NCBI RefSeq assembly: GCF_013426205.1
Contig: NC_089428.1
Coordinates: forward strand, 496,001 to 560,000
DNA from: Metarhizium brunneum
Taxonomy: Eukaryota; Ascomycota; Sordariomycetes; Hypocreales; Clavicipitaceae
Length of the DNA: 64,000 nt
Reading direction: 5' to 3'
Shown: positions 34,559-46,422 of the stretch, in pieces
Layout of the letters: each line of letters starts with the position of its first letter
Numbering within the stretch: position 1 is the stretch's first letter
Notes under the pieces: model-generated
Database searches by the model: none
Told to the model about the DNA's origin: nothing
Seen by the model: only the letters and a program-made list of their open reading frames with translations
Translations under genes and position numbers: made by a program

Positions 34559-36078
34559 CTATATTTTGGCGCCCTTCAATGCAGCCGCCCCTCCAAACTG
34601 ATAAATCTTGACGAGTTGGCGCACGGCCAAGTCCAAAAGCACATCCTCCGAGCCGCCGGGAATCCGAGCACCAGGAACATCTCGGTAAATAGCTGTCAAG
34701 CAGTCTGGTCAGTAATCCGGCACTACAAAACTGTACACGGCCACGACATGGCAAAAAGCAAAAACTTACCCTCAACTAATGCCCCCTGTCCCGAGGCCGT
34801 AAACCCGTTGCCACCAAACAGCAAAACGGCCACCTGAGCGCACTCGTTCAAGACCATGGCAGACTTGGCCTTGGCCAGGGCCGTGATGCCGCCCAGTTTC
34901 AAGTCGGCCTCCTGCGACGAGAGGTGGCACAGCTGATAGAGGAGCTGCTCCGTCCAGGCGTTCATCGTCTCCAGCTCGGCGCCGGCCTTGGCCAGCCGGT
35001 GCCGCACAACAGGTTGGTCCATGAGCTTTTTGCCAAAGGCATCCCGCTTGAGGCAGTACTCAAAGGCGGCGGCGAGCGCGGTCCGGGCCTGGCGCGTGAC
35101 GCCCACGGCGATGATGAGACGCTCGTGGTTGAAGTTTGTGAGGATGATGCGCAGGCCGTCGCCCTCTCTGCCGAGGAGGTTCTCCACGGGGACCTTGACG
35201 TTGTCGAGCTCGATGTAGGTGGTGCCGCCGGCCTTTTGGCCGCCGACGGGGAGGCGGCGCATCGTCACGCCGGGGTATCCCTTGAGCGGGACGATGATGA
35301 CGGAGAGCCCGGCGCGTCCTGGCCCCCCCGTGCGCACCGCCATGGTGGTGTAGTCGGACCAGATGCCGTTCGTGATCCTGGGCCATGTTAGATGGGACTT
35401 GAGCGGGATTGCATTTGCTGCCGAGGGTTTACCATTTCTTTGCTCCGTTGATGATGTAGTGCTTGCCGTCGGCGGTCTTCTCCGCCGTGGTGGTGATGTT
35501 GGCCACGTCGCTGCCCGCGTCGGGTTCCGTGATGGCAATGCACGTGCGTTTTCTGCCGGTGAGGAAATCGGGGAGGAAGCGTTGCTTGAGCTCTTTGCTG
35601 CCCCATTTGACAATGGGCGGGATTCCAAAGGCGAAGCCGGCTGTCAGCGAGGCTCCTGGGCCGGCTAGGCCGGAGCGGGCCAGCTGCCATCATCATCAGT
35701 CACATGGCGCTCCGTGAGCATCGTCCTCGAGCAGTGTAGACGCACCTCGTCGCAGTAGATTCCCGTGTGCAGATAGTCCCACTCCTCGACCTTGACGCCC
35801 AGGATGTCGTGGATTCCGAGATCCTTGAGCCATTCTACGGGCAGCGGGGCCGGCATATTGGGCAGCAGCATGCCGCTCTTGCAGAAGGTCGCAAAGACAT
35901 GCTCAGGAACGGTCCCTTCCTTTTCCCACTCGGCGGCGTTGCTGAGCAAGTTGTCCCATAGGAACCGGCGGCAGGCCTTTTGGAACTGGCGATGTGACTC
36001 TGTGTAGTACGGGGAAGGGAGGCCACACAGGTAGGGCGGCTCGGAAAAGGGGACGGGGTTCTCTAGATTATCCGCCAT
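34559..36078 (-). CDS. Acyl-CoA dehydrogenase
   Basis: FAD enzyme that introduces a trans-2 double bond into acyl-CoA substrates. Exons 36078-35746, 35683-35433, 35377-34770 and 34692-34559 give 441 residues in one frame. FAD and substrate motifs are TCIAITEPDAGSDVANI, YIINGAKKWITNG and RDAFGKKLMDQPVVRHRLA, then the GGNGFT loop and an IPGGSEDVLLDLAVRQ segment whose Glu is at the usual place of the catalytic base in the fungal IPGGSEE-type subgroup. Donors are GTGCGT, GTAAAC and GTAAGT. There is no obvious mitochondrial presequence and no C-terminal SKL-type signal (ends GAKI), so the compartment is uncertain. The gene is isolated among non-coding DNA, unlike a beta-oxidation cluster. Confidence 0.9.
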
Positions 36079-38863
36079 GTTGAGATGGAAGTGTTTCTTG
36101 ACGTGATGGGGGGGAAGTGGTTCGGATTGGTCGCGCGGTTGCAGTCAGCCTTACATATAACCAGACATTTGACAACATGCGGCTCGAGTTGGCCGAGGCT
36201 AAGCCGGTCTCCCCGCACTTGGCGGCTCCACTTCCCGGCCGCCTCCAAATCAAATCGAGCCGAGGAGCCGGCCATTCTTGCCCCGCGTTGGTTGCTGCAA
36301 GGGGCTGAGAAGAGCGAGACATGTGCACACGGCTTGCTCTGTTTTATAAGAAGTGGCACGTATAGGGTGCGTGACTAACTGAAGTAATTGATTGCAAGAT
36401 TTCCCCTTGTGACGCCCGGGCTTCAAACTTGCACGGACCTATGCCCACTACAGGAGGTTATATAGGAAAAAATAAAGCCATTCATGATGATAACTGAATG
36501 GGGCCACTCCCAAGTTGCAAACTGCGAGAAGTGTGTATGCGTTCCTATCTCAACCACGAGAGGGACAAGGGGAGGTGCAATTCAAGTTTACTAAAAAGAT
36601 CCTTTTCCTATAAACATATTAAATAAACAGCGCGTTTCTAACGAATGCAGTTTACTAGAGTTTGTGTCTTGAAGCACCGTTAAAGGAATACAAGTGGATG
36701 TAATTACGAAGCAATAGAAATGTTTGCTTTTCGTAATAATAACAATCGTTACGTAGCAGAGTCCAACTACTCACGCAAAATTGGATCAAAATTCCTCCAC
36801 CCGCCTCTTTCCCCTAGGTATATTGAGTATCGACAGCCATAAATAAAGGCCATATAGCCAACCATGAGTTGAGTCATGGTCTTAGCATTGTCTCGGTTGA
36901 AAATGGTGTCGAGAAGTCAGCAGTGAGCAAAAAGAGATTCACTTGCATTCCCCAAGTAAGAAGTTAAATCCTTTCAAGGAATTGACACTCGTCGCTATTG
37001 TTTGATCTTATCCTAATTGCTTTGAGAGTAGACATGATTATTCAAGAAAGTGGGCAATATGATATAGCCAAGTACCTTGTGAAATCGCCCGTGTTTGATC
37101 GTGTAGACAAAATAGGCAAGTGAGCTAGCTACCTGGGCACATGACGGTTCACTCACCGGGGCATTGTCTACGCGCTGGCGCAGTCTTATAGAAGCGCCGT
37201 GCTACATCCTTTACGGCTGGGAGTGTTTCTCAAACACCCCATCGCAATCAGTACTTGTCTCGCGGGAAGGGCTGCAAATATTCGTACGGCTTTCCACCAG
37301 AATTCCGTACGACATTGAGCTTTGCGTCTCGTCAAACGTCCCATAATACATATTGTCCGGTTATGCTTTTTTAAACTCGGATACTTCATTATTCGCGTTG
37401 GTCGTGCGCTTATAAATTAACCTCGAGCACGTCCGACGGTAAGGGACCCTGCCAGCCCTTCATGGCCATATTTGTACTTCGCTCAACTGGGTCTGAGTCT
37501 GATATTTTTTCAAGTCGCTCCTTTTTGTGGTGAATGCTTGGAGCTCTTCAGCGAAACCTTTTTCATCTGGTGATATTTAGCATCTCATGTGATAATGCTA
37601 TTTAGGGGTCCTACAACCCACTTCAGTCTCTACACCTGAGCTATTTCACCGAGCAATGCACTCTGCAACGAGCACATTGTTACTCCCAGGAAATATGGAG
37701 ACGATCTGGGTTGGCTGCCTGCGCGCAGGTGTTACCTCACTCCAGGAGTAGGGTGACATTTGATCCCCTTCACATGTGCGATATTCTGGATGGTGGTATG
37801 CATCTGGAACAGAAACAATTGGACCTGATCATTGCTACCGTTACAAATGACGTGATTTGGGCTGGGCTATGTGTTCCAAGAGCTTCCTATTTACACTCAA
37901 TGCTACGTTGGCCTTGGGCAACATTCCCTTTCACATGTTGAGGAGATCTAGCCACGGAATACGTAGGAGTAGAGCGAAATGGCTGCGGCAACATGACTTG
38001 TTCTGGATGTAACCTGCTCGGTCCAGTAGGTAAGATGCTTCCAGTATCAGGAAAGGTTTCTAGACGATGCATTTCCAGTCACCGGAGTCTAGGTTGCAGT
38101 CGTGTAGTGCCATCGCTTAAGCAAACTGACAGATGTGGAACAACAATACAGTGGGAATCATACATTTACCTGTCCAAGGCCGCCAGCTTTTGATATCGGT
38201 GAATATTACTCGATATACTTGATACCGCCGAACTTGCATGGTTGCATACTGTACCCGCGACCGTGCATGTGAAGCAACTTTCCCGGCCCGACAAGCACCC
38301 CCTGTTAGGATCTGCACAACTACACCTCTTGGCATGCAAGTAGTTTCCTCGTTGATATATCAAAAAAAATATACGAGGAAACACCGGGTAAAGAGGACAT
38401 GATGCAATTACACGTGGCCGGCCAATGGCTGCTGACTGGCCTCCCTCGCAGACGTGACTTTGGCGTCGCAGTGCATTCTACGCCCAACGGCAGCTCTCAC
38501 AGTGTTGGGCTCATATGCACCATCTCTCCCTTCCGGATTCCTGCTTCCTCCGCGGCAACCTCACTCATGCCCAACTGGCCTTTGAAGCAGAAGTTCCAAG
38601 CAAACAGAGTCTCATTAGTGGCTTCCTGTTGCTACATGCAAAGCAACCTCGTATAAGAAAAAGGTGATGCACCACATCTGTATTATCCCGCTAATAACCG
38701 GTTGTGTGAGTACGTGAGCATTCTACCGGCATGGGGAAGACACGCTTTCCCGCGTGGTATTTGTTAAAATGCCCTCTCTCCTGTTTGCTCTTTCAGGAAC
38801 AACTAACTCTCTCTTCATGCCAAGTTTCGCCCGACTTAATTTCCGTGTCTTTCCAAGAGCAAA
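36079..38863. other. Long gene-poor stretch
   Basis: AT-rich in 36,400-37,450, otherwise mixed. Open frames up to about 97 codons show no family features. The last 250 bp is the likely promoter of the gene at 38864. Confidence 0.45.
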
Positions 38864-39373
38864 ATGACCACCCAAACCACCACACAGATCTTTGAGACCA
38901 TGTCTGTGCCGGCAGACATGCTGGCCCTCCGCACGGTTGAACAGCCATTCTCCCTTGCTGTTCCCGGGGACGCGCAAATCACAGTGACCTGCCACACCAA
39001 TGCGAGATACTACCAGAAAGTCACTGTCGAAGACGTCGCTAACAAGAAATCCTGGGTATTTTTCGGATCGGGTGAAGACGAGACGCCAATGGAGATTCAA
39101 GGCTCGAAAGAAAAGGGGGTGGTGCTGCTGCACGCCCTGGAGACCGAGGCATCCTTTCGCACCTTGAGGATACTCTGCGAGTACTCCTCCCAAGGGCCCA
39201 GCGGCCGCCTTGAAAAATCAGACGTCTTGGTGCCCCAAATGCGTTGTGAATACAACGGACCCCAGCATCTGAAGCGAATTTCATGGGAAATATTCACCGA
39301 AGATGGCGTGGACAAGGACTACAACGACTCGGTGCTTCGGATTATGGCGGAGGTGGACAAGAATCTTGGTTAA
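38864..39373 (+). CDS. Small DxDYND-motif protein, possibly a calcium-dependent lectin-like fold
   Basis: Intronless, 169 residues, no signal peptide. Strand-rich sequence throughout (SLAVPGDAQITVTCHTNARY, KSWVFFGSGEDETPMEI). It ends in EDGVDKDYNDSVLRIMAEV. The D-G-x-D-x-D-Y-N-D-S/A-V pattern is the calcium-binding signature of bacterial PA-IIL-type fucose/mannose lectins and of several other beta-sandwich families. From known members of that motif class, a calcium-dependent sugar-binding role is a reasonable hypothesis, but length and the rest of the sequence do not fix the family. The start ATG follows a purine-rich AGCAAA context and is the first in frame. Confidence 0.6.
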   Translation: MTTQTTTQIFETMSVPADMLALRTVEQPFSLAVPGDAQITVTCHTNARYYQKVTVEDVANKKSWVFFGSGEDETPMEIQGSKEKGVVLLHALETEASFRTLRILCEYSSQGPSGRLEKSDVLVPQMRCEYNGPQHLKRISWEIFTEDGVDKDYNDSVLRIMAEVDKNLG

Positions 39374-41578
39374 AATGGACGAGAGCCTAGTCGCTGGCAG
39401 ACAAGGAGGGCACCATACGGCGGATATGCGTGTTGGCGCCCGGGATTGTGTTTGAGTCCCAGTTAGGCTGGAATTGGACTGGATTCATGGACCAACGTTA
39501 GGATATAGTGCTGCGTCGAATACATCTTTGTCGTCTGGTTCCACATAGAATTGGACTAGGCGACTCAAGAGTGCAAAACTGTCTCCGAGTATGTTGTGCT
39601 ACTGTATTTATGAAAAATATTGATAAGCGTAATAACATATAATACTAGGTGTTTGCTGGTTGCTGCTGGTGTGGCTACAAACTATGTGCTAGTCTGTTAA
39701 AAGAATAAGAAGCTCTAGGAAATGATGCCGGCAGCTTTAAAAGGCCCGAATTTAAATTGATCCTTCAATTTTGGCCCGCCCGGCCCAGGGCTTTGCTTAC
39801 ATCTATAACAAGGGCTTACGTTGTCATCTGACCTCGTAATTATCGTGACTGTTGCGACCGCACAGTACGACTACACGCGCTTGCGCGCCCGTATCACCGC
39901 GGAGACAGAGATCTAAGCTAGTTTATCTTCGAGTCACGTCCTTGTACCTAAAATCAAAATATAACTACCAGCAACGAGTCTTGAATGAAGGACTCGCTGG
40001 TGACTGCCCGCGCAGTTACATTCAGGGCTCAAGAACTCCGGTGAGGTCACTATATCCACGGAATGGAGAGGGCGTCCAAAGCAACATTGAACTTTGAACC
40101 GTTCAGTCAGGGGCGGAAGAGGCCAGCTTGACCCCGGCGGCCAAAAGAGCGATACTGACTAGCAGGGACCCTGGTCCGGAAATAAGGGAATAAGGCACGG
40201 AACGTACGAGTGGAGAGAGAAAAACCAACTGCAGACGTGTCATGAACATGGGCTTACATGACTCATGGTGCTAAGCATAATGGGTTAGGTGATGAACACC
40301 CGGGAACTACCGTTGCGTCGGCATTTGATCATGCCAGCTTATCGGCTAGTGTTTTGACAGTAACGTGCGGAATGAATCAGCAGCCTCGAGATTTGAGAAC
40401 CAGATTCATCAATCGGTCCGTTTTGACTAGAACCCTATTTGGTGGGTCAGGTACAAACCTCCAAATCCTATCGTATTTTCCAAATAAAAAATTTAGGAGG
40501 TAATTTAAATCAACTTGAATTCTCATAGAACCAAAAGTATAGACTTATTTGGGTCACGACAAAGGGCTTTGATCCGAACACTACGAGAGCGGATCGCACA
40601 AGAACTTTATCAGGCCATCATGGAAGCTGCGTAGGCCTATTCGGGGCTGTGTTTAGCCGCGTATATGTGTTACAGCCACATCCTTGTTGCCACCAGGCAT
40701 CCTGCTATATATTTTTATACTGTAACGCATGGGAAGGAATGAAATATAGCTTTATTTATAGCTGCTACAACAATGAATGTAACATCATGCGCCCGTCGCT
40801 AGCTGCTGTCTTTCTTCTTCCTTGAGCTTTTTATTATTATCGTCATGGATACCTTTATTCTTACCACCTATCATTTACCGTGTTCAAGTCAGCAGGGCAC
40901 CCGGCGGCTTAATTCCACTATACAAAAAAACCCCACAGAGTCGGAAATTACTTGACGCGTGTATTAAGGCCGTCCTATTACCGTAGTTTTATATGTGGAA
41001 CAGAATCTCATGGAACAAACTAAAGGGTATCAATATTGGTTATCTAGCCAAATATGGTTAATAGTCATGCATACTACCAAAACACTGCTCCTTCTTGACA
41101 CACTAAAACACAGCTCCGGATGGACCTACCCAGCTATACCGGGATACGAGCGAGTCAGGATTGCTTCAGATGTCAACGGGTGCACATTAGTCTTCTCTAC
41201 AGTCAATGTCGGATGCGGAGTAGTCGAAGGGACATTTGGTACGACCCATTCTGCTGTTTCATACCACCTCTGTGCTCCTTTAGATTTACTCGTTTGACAT
41301 GCTTGGCGAATTCATGTACGCCCTGATTCAAGCCCTTCTTCCTGTTGCTAGGTCCGGATGAGCCCACACCATACAATCCATACGCAATGCCGTATCCAGT
41401 TACACAGGACCAAGTCTACATGCTCAGAATCAGAAAGATGGAGAATGGAACGCTGAAGAGCCGGTAGCTTACGGAATGAATATGTATATAAGGTCTTGCT
41501 GGTGCCACGACTAGGCGAGTCAAACGACAACATCAAATCCAACTTCATCTATTATTCACTTTTCACTCATTTTCCGAC
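39374..41578. other. Gene-poor stretch with PAD-gene promoter
   Basis: Mixed to AT-rich DNA without recognised coding sequence. A TATATAAG element at about 41,485-41,492 lies 90 bp upstream of the arginine deiminase start. Confidence 0.5.
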
Positions 41579-43417
41579 ATGTTTGGCCTGGCTTGTTTGG
41601 CACTCGTCTTACCTCTCACGGCAGCTTTTCCTCAGAGCCGCCCAGAAGAGCAGACGGCCCCCTTCAAAGCTGATCTCCGGGTCGATACCAATCGTGACGG
41701 CACGGTCGATCTTAGCGGCAACACTGATAGCAACGGCAAGAATACATGGTCAGAGACCTCTGGCGCCCTTTTCCTCCCCAATATAGGGGTTGCCAGACGC
41801 CATTGCGGGAGTGATTACACCTGCCATGATGCTTACACAAACACGCCATGGGCACCAGAATACATGGCTCCGATGCGCACAGTGCCCATGCCCAATATTA
41901 GCGACTCTGCCACGGCAACTGTTTCTATCAGTGATCCCGTGGCTCGCAAAAACGTCCGCATATTTCTTGATTATCCGGGGAGGATCGAGGAACTCAACTT
42001 CCAAGACCTCATCGACATAAAGCCACTACCACCTCCCGAGAACGACCGTTGGGTGTATCTCGAGAATGACACGCCGATTCCGGCGGACAAGTTGCGACAA
42101 GGCCTGACTCTGGGTATCGATTCTCGCGATACCAGACGCCCAGGTAGATAGGACGAGAGGGTTTCGGTCGAGTTCAAGGTGACGGATGGAAGTAGGTCCT
42201 CGTCTGACAAGGTCATGCTACGCGTCGCCCCGGTCCTGACACACCATCACCTTCAACCCGTTGAAAAGGTCTTTGTTACCAAAAAGCCTGTCGACGAACA
42301 GATGACCAAGGCCATGGCGAGAGTTGAGCAAGGTATCCAGAAGAATATGCAAAAAGCAGGCATCGAGGAGCCGCTGCATCGCCTCGATATAGATTACACC
42401 TGGGCTCAGGATGTCATGGAGCCAGCCTATGCCAGCATCCCCGGGCCATCAGGACCAATCACCTTGCGCATCCACATGACAGGAAAGCCGGTGCAGGTTG
42501 GCATTGCCGAGCAGACTGAAATCTTGCTGTTCCGGGATCTGCGACGAGAGGGGATGGGAGCCGTCCGCCTTGGCAGGTTTCCAGATTTTTTCGAGCACAG
42601 AACGCTTGAAGCCGGAGGCAACATCGAGTCGATTCCTCCCTACACGCTCAACGGCAAAAAGTACCCCGCGGGCAGGATTGTCATTGGCGCTACAGACGCG
42701 CAGACACCTCAAGCGCTGGCCTATCTCCAGGCCCAGGAAACTCAGGATCCGATAGCACTTGACACGACGTGGCTTTTTGTCAAGCATGTGGACGAAATTG
42801 TCAGCTTCCTACCCGCCAAGACATCACGCGGCTGGCGACTGGCCATTCTGGATCCAATGATGGGCTATGAAGCGCTTGGCAAGCTGGACCAAGATGGCCA
42901 TGGCGACGTGCCCTTGACCAGCAAGCCCATGGCGCAAAACTCAACCGTTCCCACGGTCCGCGAATTCTTGGCCGATGAGTCCACCAAGAAGGCTGCTGCC
43001 TACAGCACGGAGAAGATGAAGCAAGCGCTGAATACTCTCCAGCAAGAAATTGGCATTGCGGACGAGGACGTCGTGAGGATTCCAGCCGTCATCGCCACAA
43101 TGGACTCGCTGAAGAAGTGGCTGCATGCTCAAGAGAAAGAGGACCCCAGCAGCAGCGGCCACAGGTTCTTGCCACTGAACTCGGCGTTCCCTAGCCAGGT
43201 CAATGGCGTCCCGCTGTCCGATTCGGTTTTTATAGCGCCCAAGCCGTGGGGTCCCGTCGTGGATGGCGAGGACATCATGGAGAAGATGTCGAGGGAAGCC
43301 TACGCCGCAGCAGGCTTCGATATAGATTTCATCGATGATTGGGAACTACATTTGGGAAGCGGAGACTTGCACTGCTACACGAACACGTTCCGTAACCCGA
43401 CGGCGCAGTGGTGGTAG
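41579..43417 (+). pseudogene. Secreted protein-arginine deiminase, interrupted by one in-frame TAG
   Basis: Calcium-dependent peptidyl-arginine deiminases convert protein arginine to citrulline. A signal peptide (about residues 1-17, MFGLACLALVLPLTAAF) starts a 612-codon frame that is uninterrupted except for TAG at 42149-42151. Catalytic motifs all lie after the stop: WAQD near residue 282, HVDE near 403 and the nucleophile Cys in LHCYTN near 600. The EAGGNIESIPPYTL substrate-loop segment is present too. The nine codons right after the TAG continue family-like sequence, so a missing intron is unlikely: the only GT...AG pair nearby is 35 nt and breaks frame. A TGG-to-TAG change would be a single G-to-A at a TpG site. 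It is either a young pseudogene, a readthrough gene, or an assembly or base error. Confidence 0.8.
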
Positions 43418-44893
43418 GGATCTTGTGTTACACGGAAAAGGCTCAGCAGCTGTGAAGCCCAACAAAGAGTCCTCACCGACAAAGGCCCTGTTGGCTACAC
43501 CGGACAACTTGAGCACATGGCCGGGGAAGAGCCCCAGGCACAGACGTTCTTTTCATGTATACGGAGTCTATATAGCGGTCACTGTTCTTTTCCTTCCTCT
43601 TGGAAAACGAAGGACCTTTGACACCCTCCGAGATTATCTTTAAAATTGACTCTTTTGCTCCAAACCTTCCATTGAACAATGAACTCTAGTGACACGTGGT
43701 TAGTGCTAACCGTGCAAATGAGAGATATTGTGACTATAAACTGGCAGTTGTCGCATCTGAATCGCAGTTTAACATCACAATGACTCATGGGCTGGACAAG
43801 ACTTTTAAAAAAATGAGATTGTTGTACTTTTTGTCACGTTATCAAAGTTGTAGCTGGGCATATTTCGTTTTCTGTGACAAGGGCTTAGTAAGTGCTTGGA
43901 GCCAGAGTTCGATTTATCTAATAACAGTCCTTGATGTGAAAGGTCCTTGGTTTTTCTCAAGACTTAGACGGCCAAAGAGCACATTCCTGCACGAATAGTA
44001 AGAGCCTTCCGCCTTGGGTCCCGTGATGGTAGCCATCTTGTAACTGTGTGGCAGGTTCAGCCCGACAGGACAAGTTGTTGACATACCTCACAAAGATCAT
44101 GTTCTAGGAATAAGGTTGTTGAGAGTGATGCCATATCACTTGGACGTTCTGGCTTACGCATTCCACAAATATCCTGCCGGACATAATCGAGCAGATGGGC
44201 TGAAGGGAAACAGGAGGAAGACGACTGATGTATTGGGGTTGAGGTTAGTATATCTAGCATACCACGATGTTAGGGTTTCGATAACTGCCCCAACAACTAG
44301 TGCAAAGAACGAGCTTTTCAAGACCGTAATGGTGCGTTTAGGTTGTTGTCGAGGCTTTGCCATTCTAATCCTTCTATTGTAAACTTGTTGAGGATGGCCG
44401 CCTCGACAGACTCGTTCCTCATAGGACTTGTAGTCTGACCCGGTATGTGAACCCCTTTTCAAGCCACCTCAAGAGCTTCCCTACGTCATGCGGCTGAGAT
44501 TACCTGACATGGTTGAAATCTAGCGAGTAGACGTAGAAACGAGTTTCCTCAAATTGCCTCTGTCCCCACAGCAGCTCATTATAGACGGGCCTGTTTTTTC
44601 TGGACGTTGGCCCGGCGAGCCCAGCCACCCTTAAACATTCACATCACATTGACATTTACGGGAAGGCGTTAAAGGACATCTGGATAAAGTCCTAAATCCA
44701 TTGGCCACCTGTCACAATAACCTCTCTCCATGTTGCCCCAAGTGCCTCATTTCCCGCTGCCATTGTTGACTTGGTTACCTTCCTGGAGGTTAGTCTGCGC
44801 GAACCTCTGCTTAACCAACTAGAAGACTAAGCTATTTTGGTACACTTTGATTGTGTGGACAGGGTCAACCGGTCTATCGAGTGTTGACTAGGC
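43418..44893. other. Non-coding DNA with a dispersed repeat copy
   Basis: Contains the repeat at about 43,872-44,055 and short frames without family features. The sequence just upstream of 44894 should hold the start of the GH32 gene but does not. Confidence 0.45.
43872..44055 (+). repeat. Dispersed repeat, copy 2
   Basis: Diverged copy of the repeat at 32,297-32,477 in the same orientation: TGTGACAAGGGCTTAG, GGTCCTTGGTTTT, GGGTCCCGTGATGGTAGCC and TTGTAAC occur in the same order and spacing. Confidence 0.6.
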
Positions 44894-46422
44894 ATGTACA
44901 TCCTGGAGTCGCAGGCATACCTCGTCTGTTACCAATGGAACCCGGGCACCACCAAAGGGGGCAACTGCGCCTGGGGCATGGCAAAGAGCAAAGACCTCGT
45001 TACATGGGAGGACTGCAAAGTCACCATTTGGAACGGCACCTCATATGATTCCCCGGGCGTATTTTCCGGGTCAATCGCTTCAAGAGTAGTAGCGGTGAAG
45101 AGACTCTATACTTGTGCTATACCAGCGTATCCGCCCTGGCAATCCACTGGTCTCAGCCGTACATCAACGGATGAGAAACACAATCAGTCGCCAACTCGAC
45201 AGACTTGGGTTAAGCACCGGAATAATCCGTTATTGGCAGTCCCCCTTAAAGAGGCTACAGCCACAGGATGGCGCGATCCATTCGTGATTCAATCGCAATC
45301 CTTGTTAAAACTGCTTAATGTGCGTCAAGACAAGAATTACATTATGCTTGCTTAGAGCGAGCGGAAACGCGGTCCCCAGCTTCATCTATACAAGTTTGCT
45401 AGTTTTTTCACGTAGCTTAGGGGAATACATTTCCACTATTTTGGATGTTAAACTACACCGCTACATCTCCAAACGAAGCAACTTGAAGTGGGGGATAAAC
45501 TTTGAATGCGCCGGCTTCTTCACCATTGGTCAGACGGACTACATGATAGTTGGCGTTGAAGAAACAGAAGAGAGCAAACGTCACAACGGCCACTCTCTGC
45601 TCTGGATATCCGGCAAGTTTGTACTAAATAAGCACAACCTGCCAACGTTGACGATTCACGGGCACGGCATGCTCGGTCATGGCAATTTACACGCTGCGCA
45701 TATCCTCAGAGACACAGAGAACCGCCTGATACAGCTGGAATGGACGAGGTTGGAAAGAAGCCGCTGGTTCAGGCACAAGATGGCAGATCGATCACGCGTT
45801 TGGGGTGACGAAGACGCTAGGAATTCGGCCGGCGCCGCAGGTTGATACCCTCCGATAAGGGCTTCCAGACTATTTCTCTCTCCACGATCTGAAAACCCTT
45901 CAGTCGAAGAGCTACGAGCTGAAAACGACGTTTTATTATTTGTGTGGTTTAGAAGACTTTGCCCCTGACTTGCTCTAGTCGCCTGGCTGCTCCGAGGTGA
46001 CAAGGCTCATTTTTAACCTTGAACAACAACAGATGGTTGTAAGTCGATCAAGGTTGTCACTGCAACAGTTGGGCATAACGGTGGCCGACGCAGGCAATCT
46101 TAGACTGCTGCCAGGGAAAAATGTTCAAGTGAGCATCTTTGTCGATGTGCCTGTTGTTGAGATTTTCGCCAACAATAAATTTCCACTCATGTTGCGGGTG
46201 TATTCGTCACTGGAGACTTGTACAGCCGCCGCCTACGACTTGAATGGGTTTGATGAAGAAAATTTCAAGTTTGAGTGCTGGAAAGGATTGAAGAACGCCT
46301 GGCCGGCAAGGGGTTCCGGCTGTGAGCTATTACCGGAGCCACACCCGTTGCATCAAAAGGCAGAGCATAAACAATTCGACAAGGACGGTTTCGCTACCTG
46401 TAGTGAATACCTCTGGAAATGA
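44894..46422 (+). pseudogene. Glycoside hydrolase family 32 (fructosidase), decayed
   Basis: GH32 enzymes hydrolyse sucrose, inulin or levan. Three successive pieces in three reading frames match the family in order. 44894-45310 has the YQWNPGTTKGG-x-CAWGMAKSKDLVTW region, SPGVFSGSI and WRDPFVI (the RDP motif). 45470-45840 has WGINFECAGFF (the EC motif with the acid/base Glu) and GHGNLHAAHILRD. 45997-46300 has the C-terminal beta-sandwich (FVDVPVVEIFANN). The N-terminal W-x-NDPNG block with the nucleophile Asp is absent. A frame change with stops occurs near 45,350 and there is disrupted sequence at 45,845-45,990. No intron solution repairs these, so this is a pseudogene. Confidence 0.8.

Noticed and set aside
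42144..42178. 35-nt intron that would remove the TAG in the arginine deiminase gene
   Set aside because: Too short for a fungal intron, not a multiple of three although both sides are in the same frame, and it would delete family-like residues.
44894..45990. Introns to rescue the GH32 frame changes
   Set aside because: No GT...AG pairs of normal size restore the frame at both breaks, and the N-terminal catalytic block is missing regardless.
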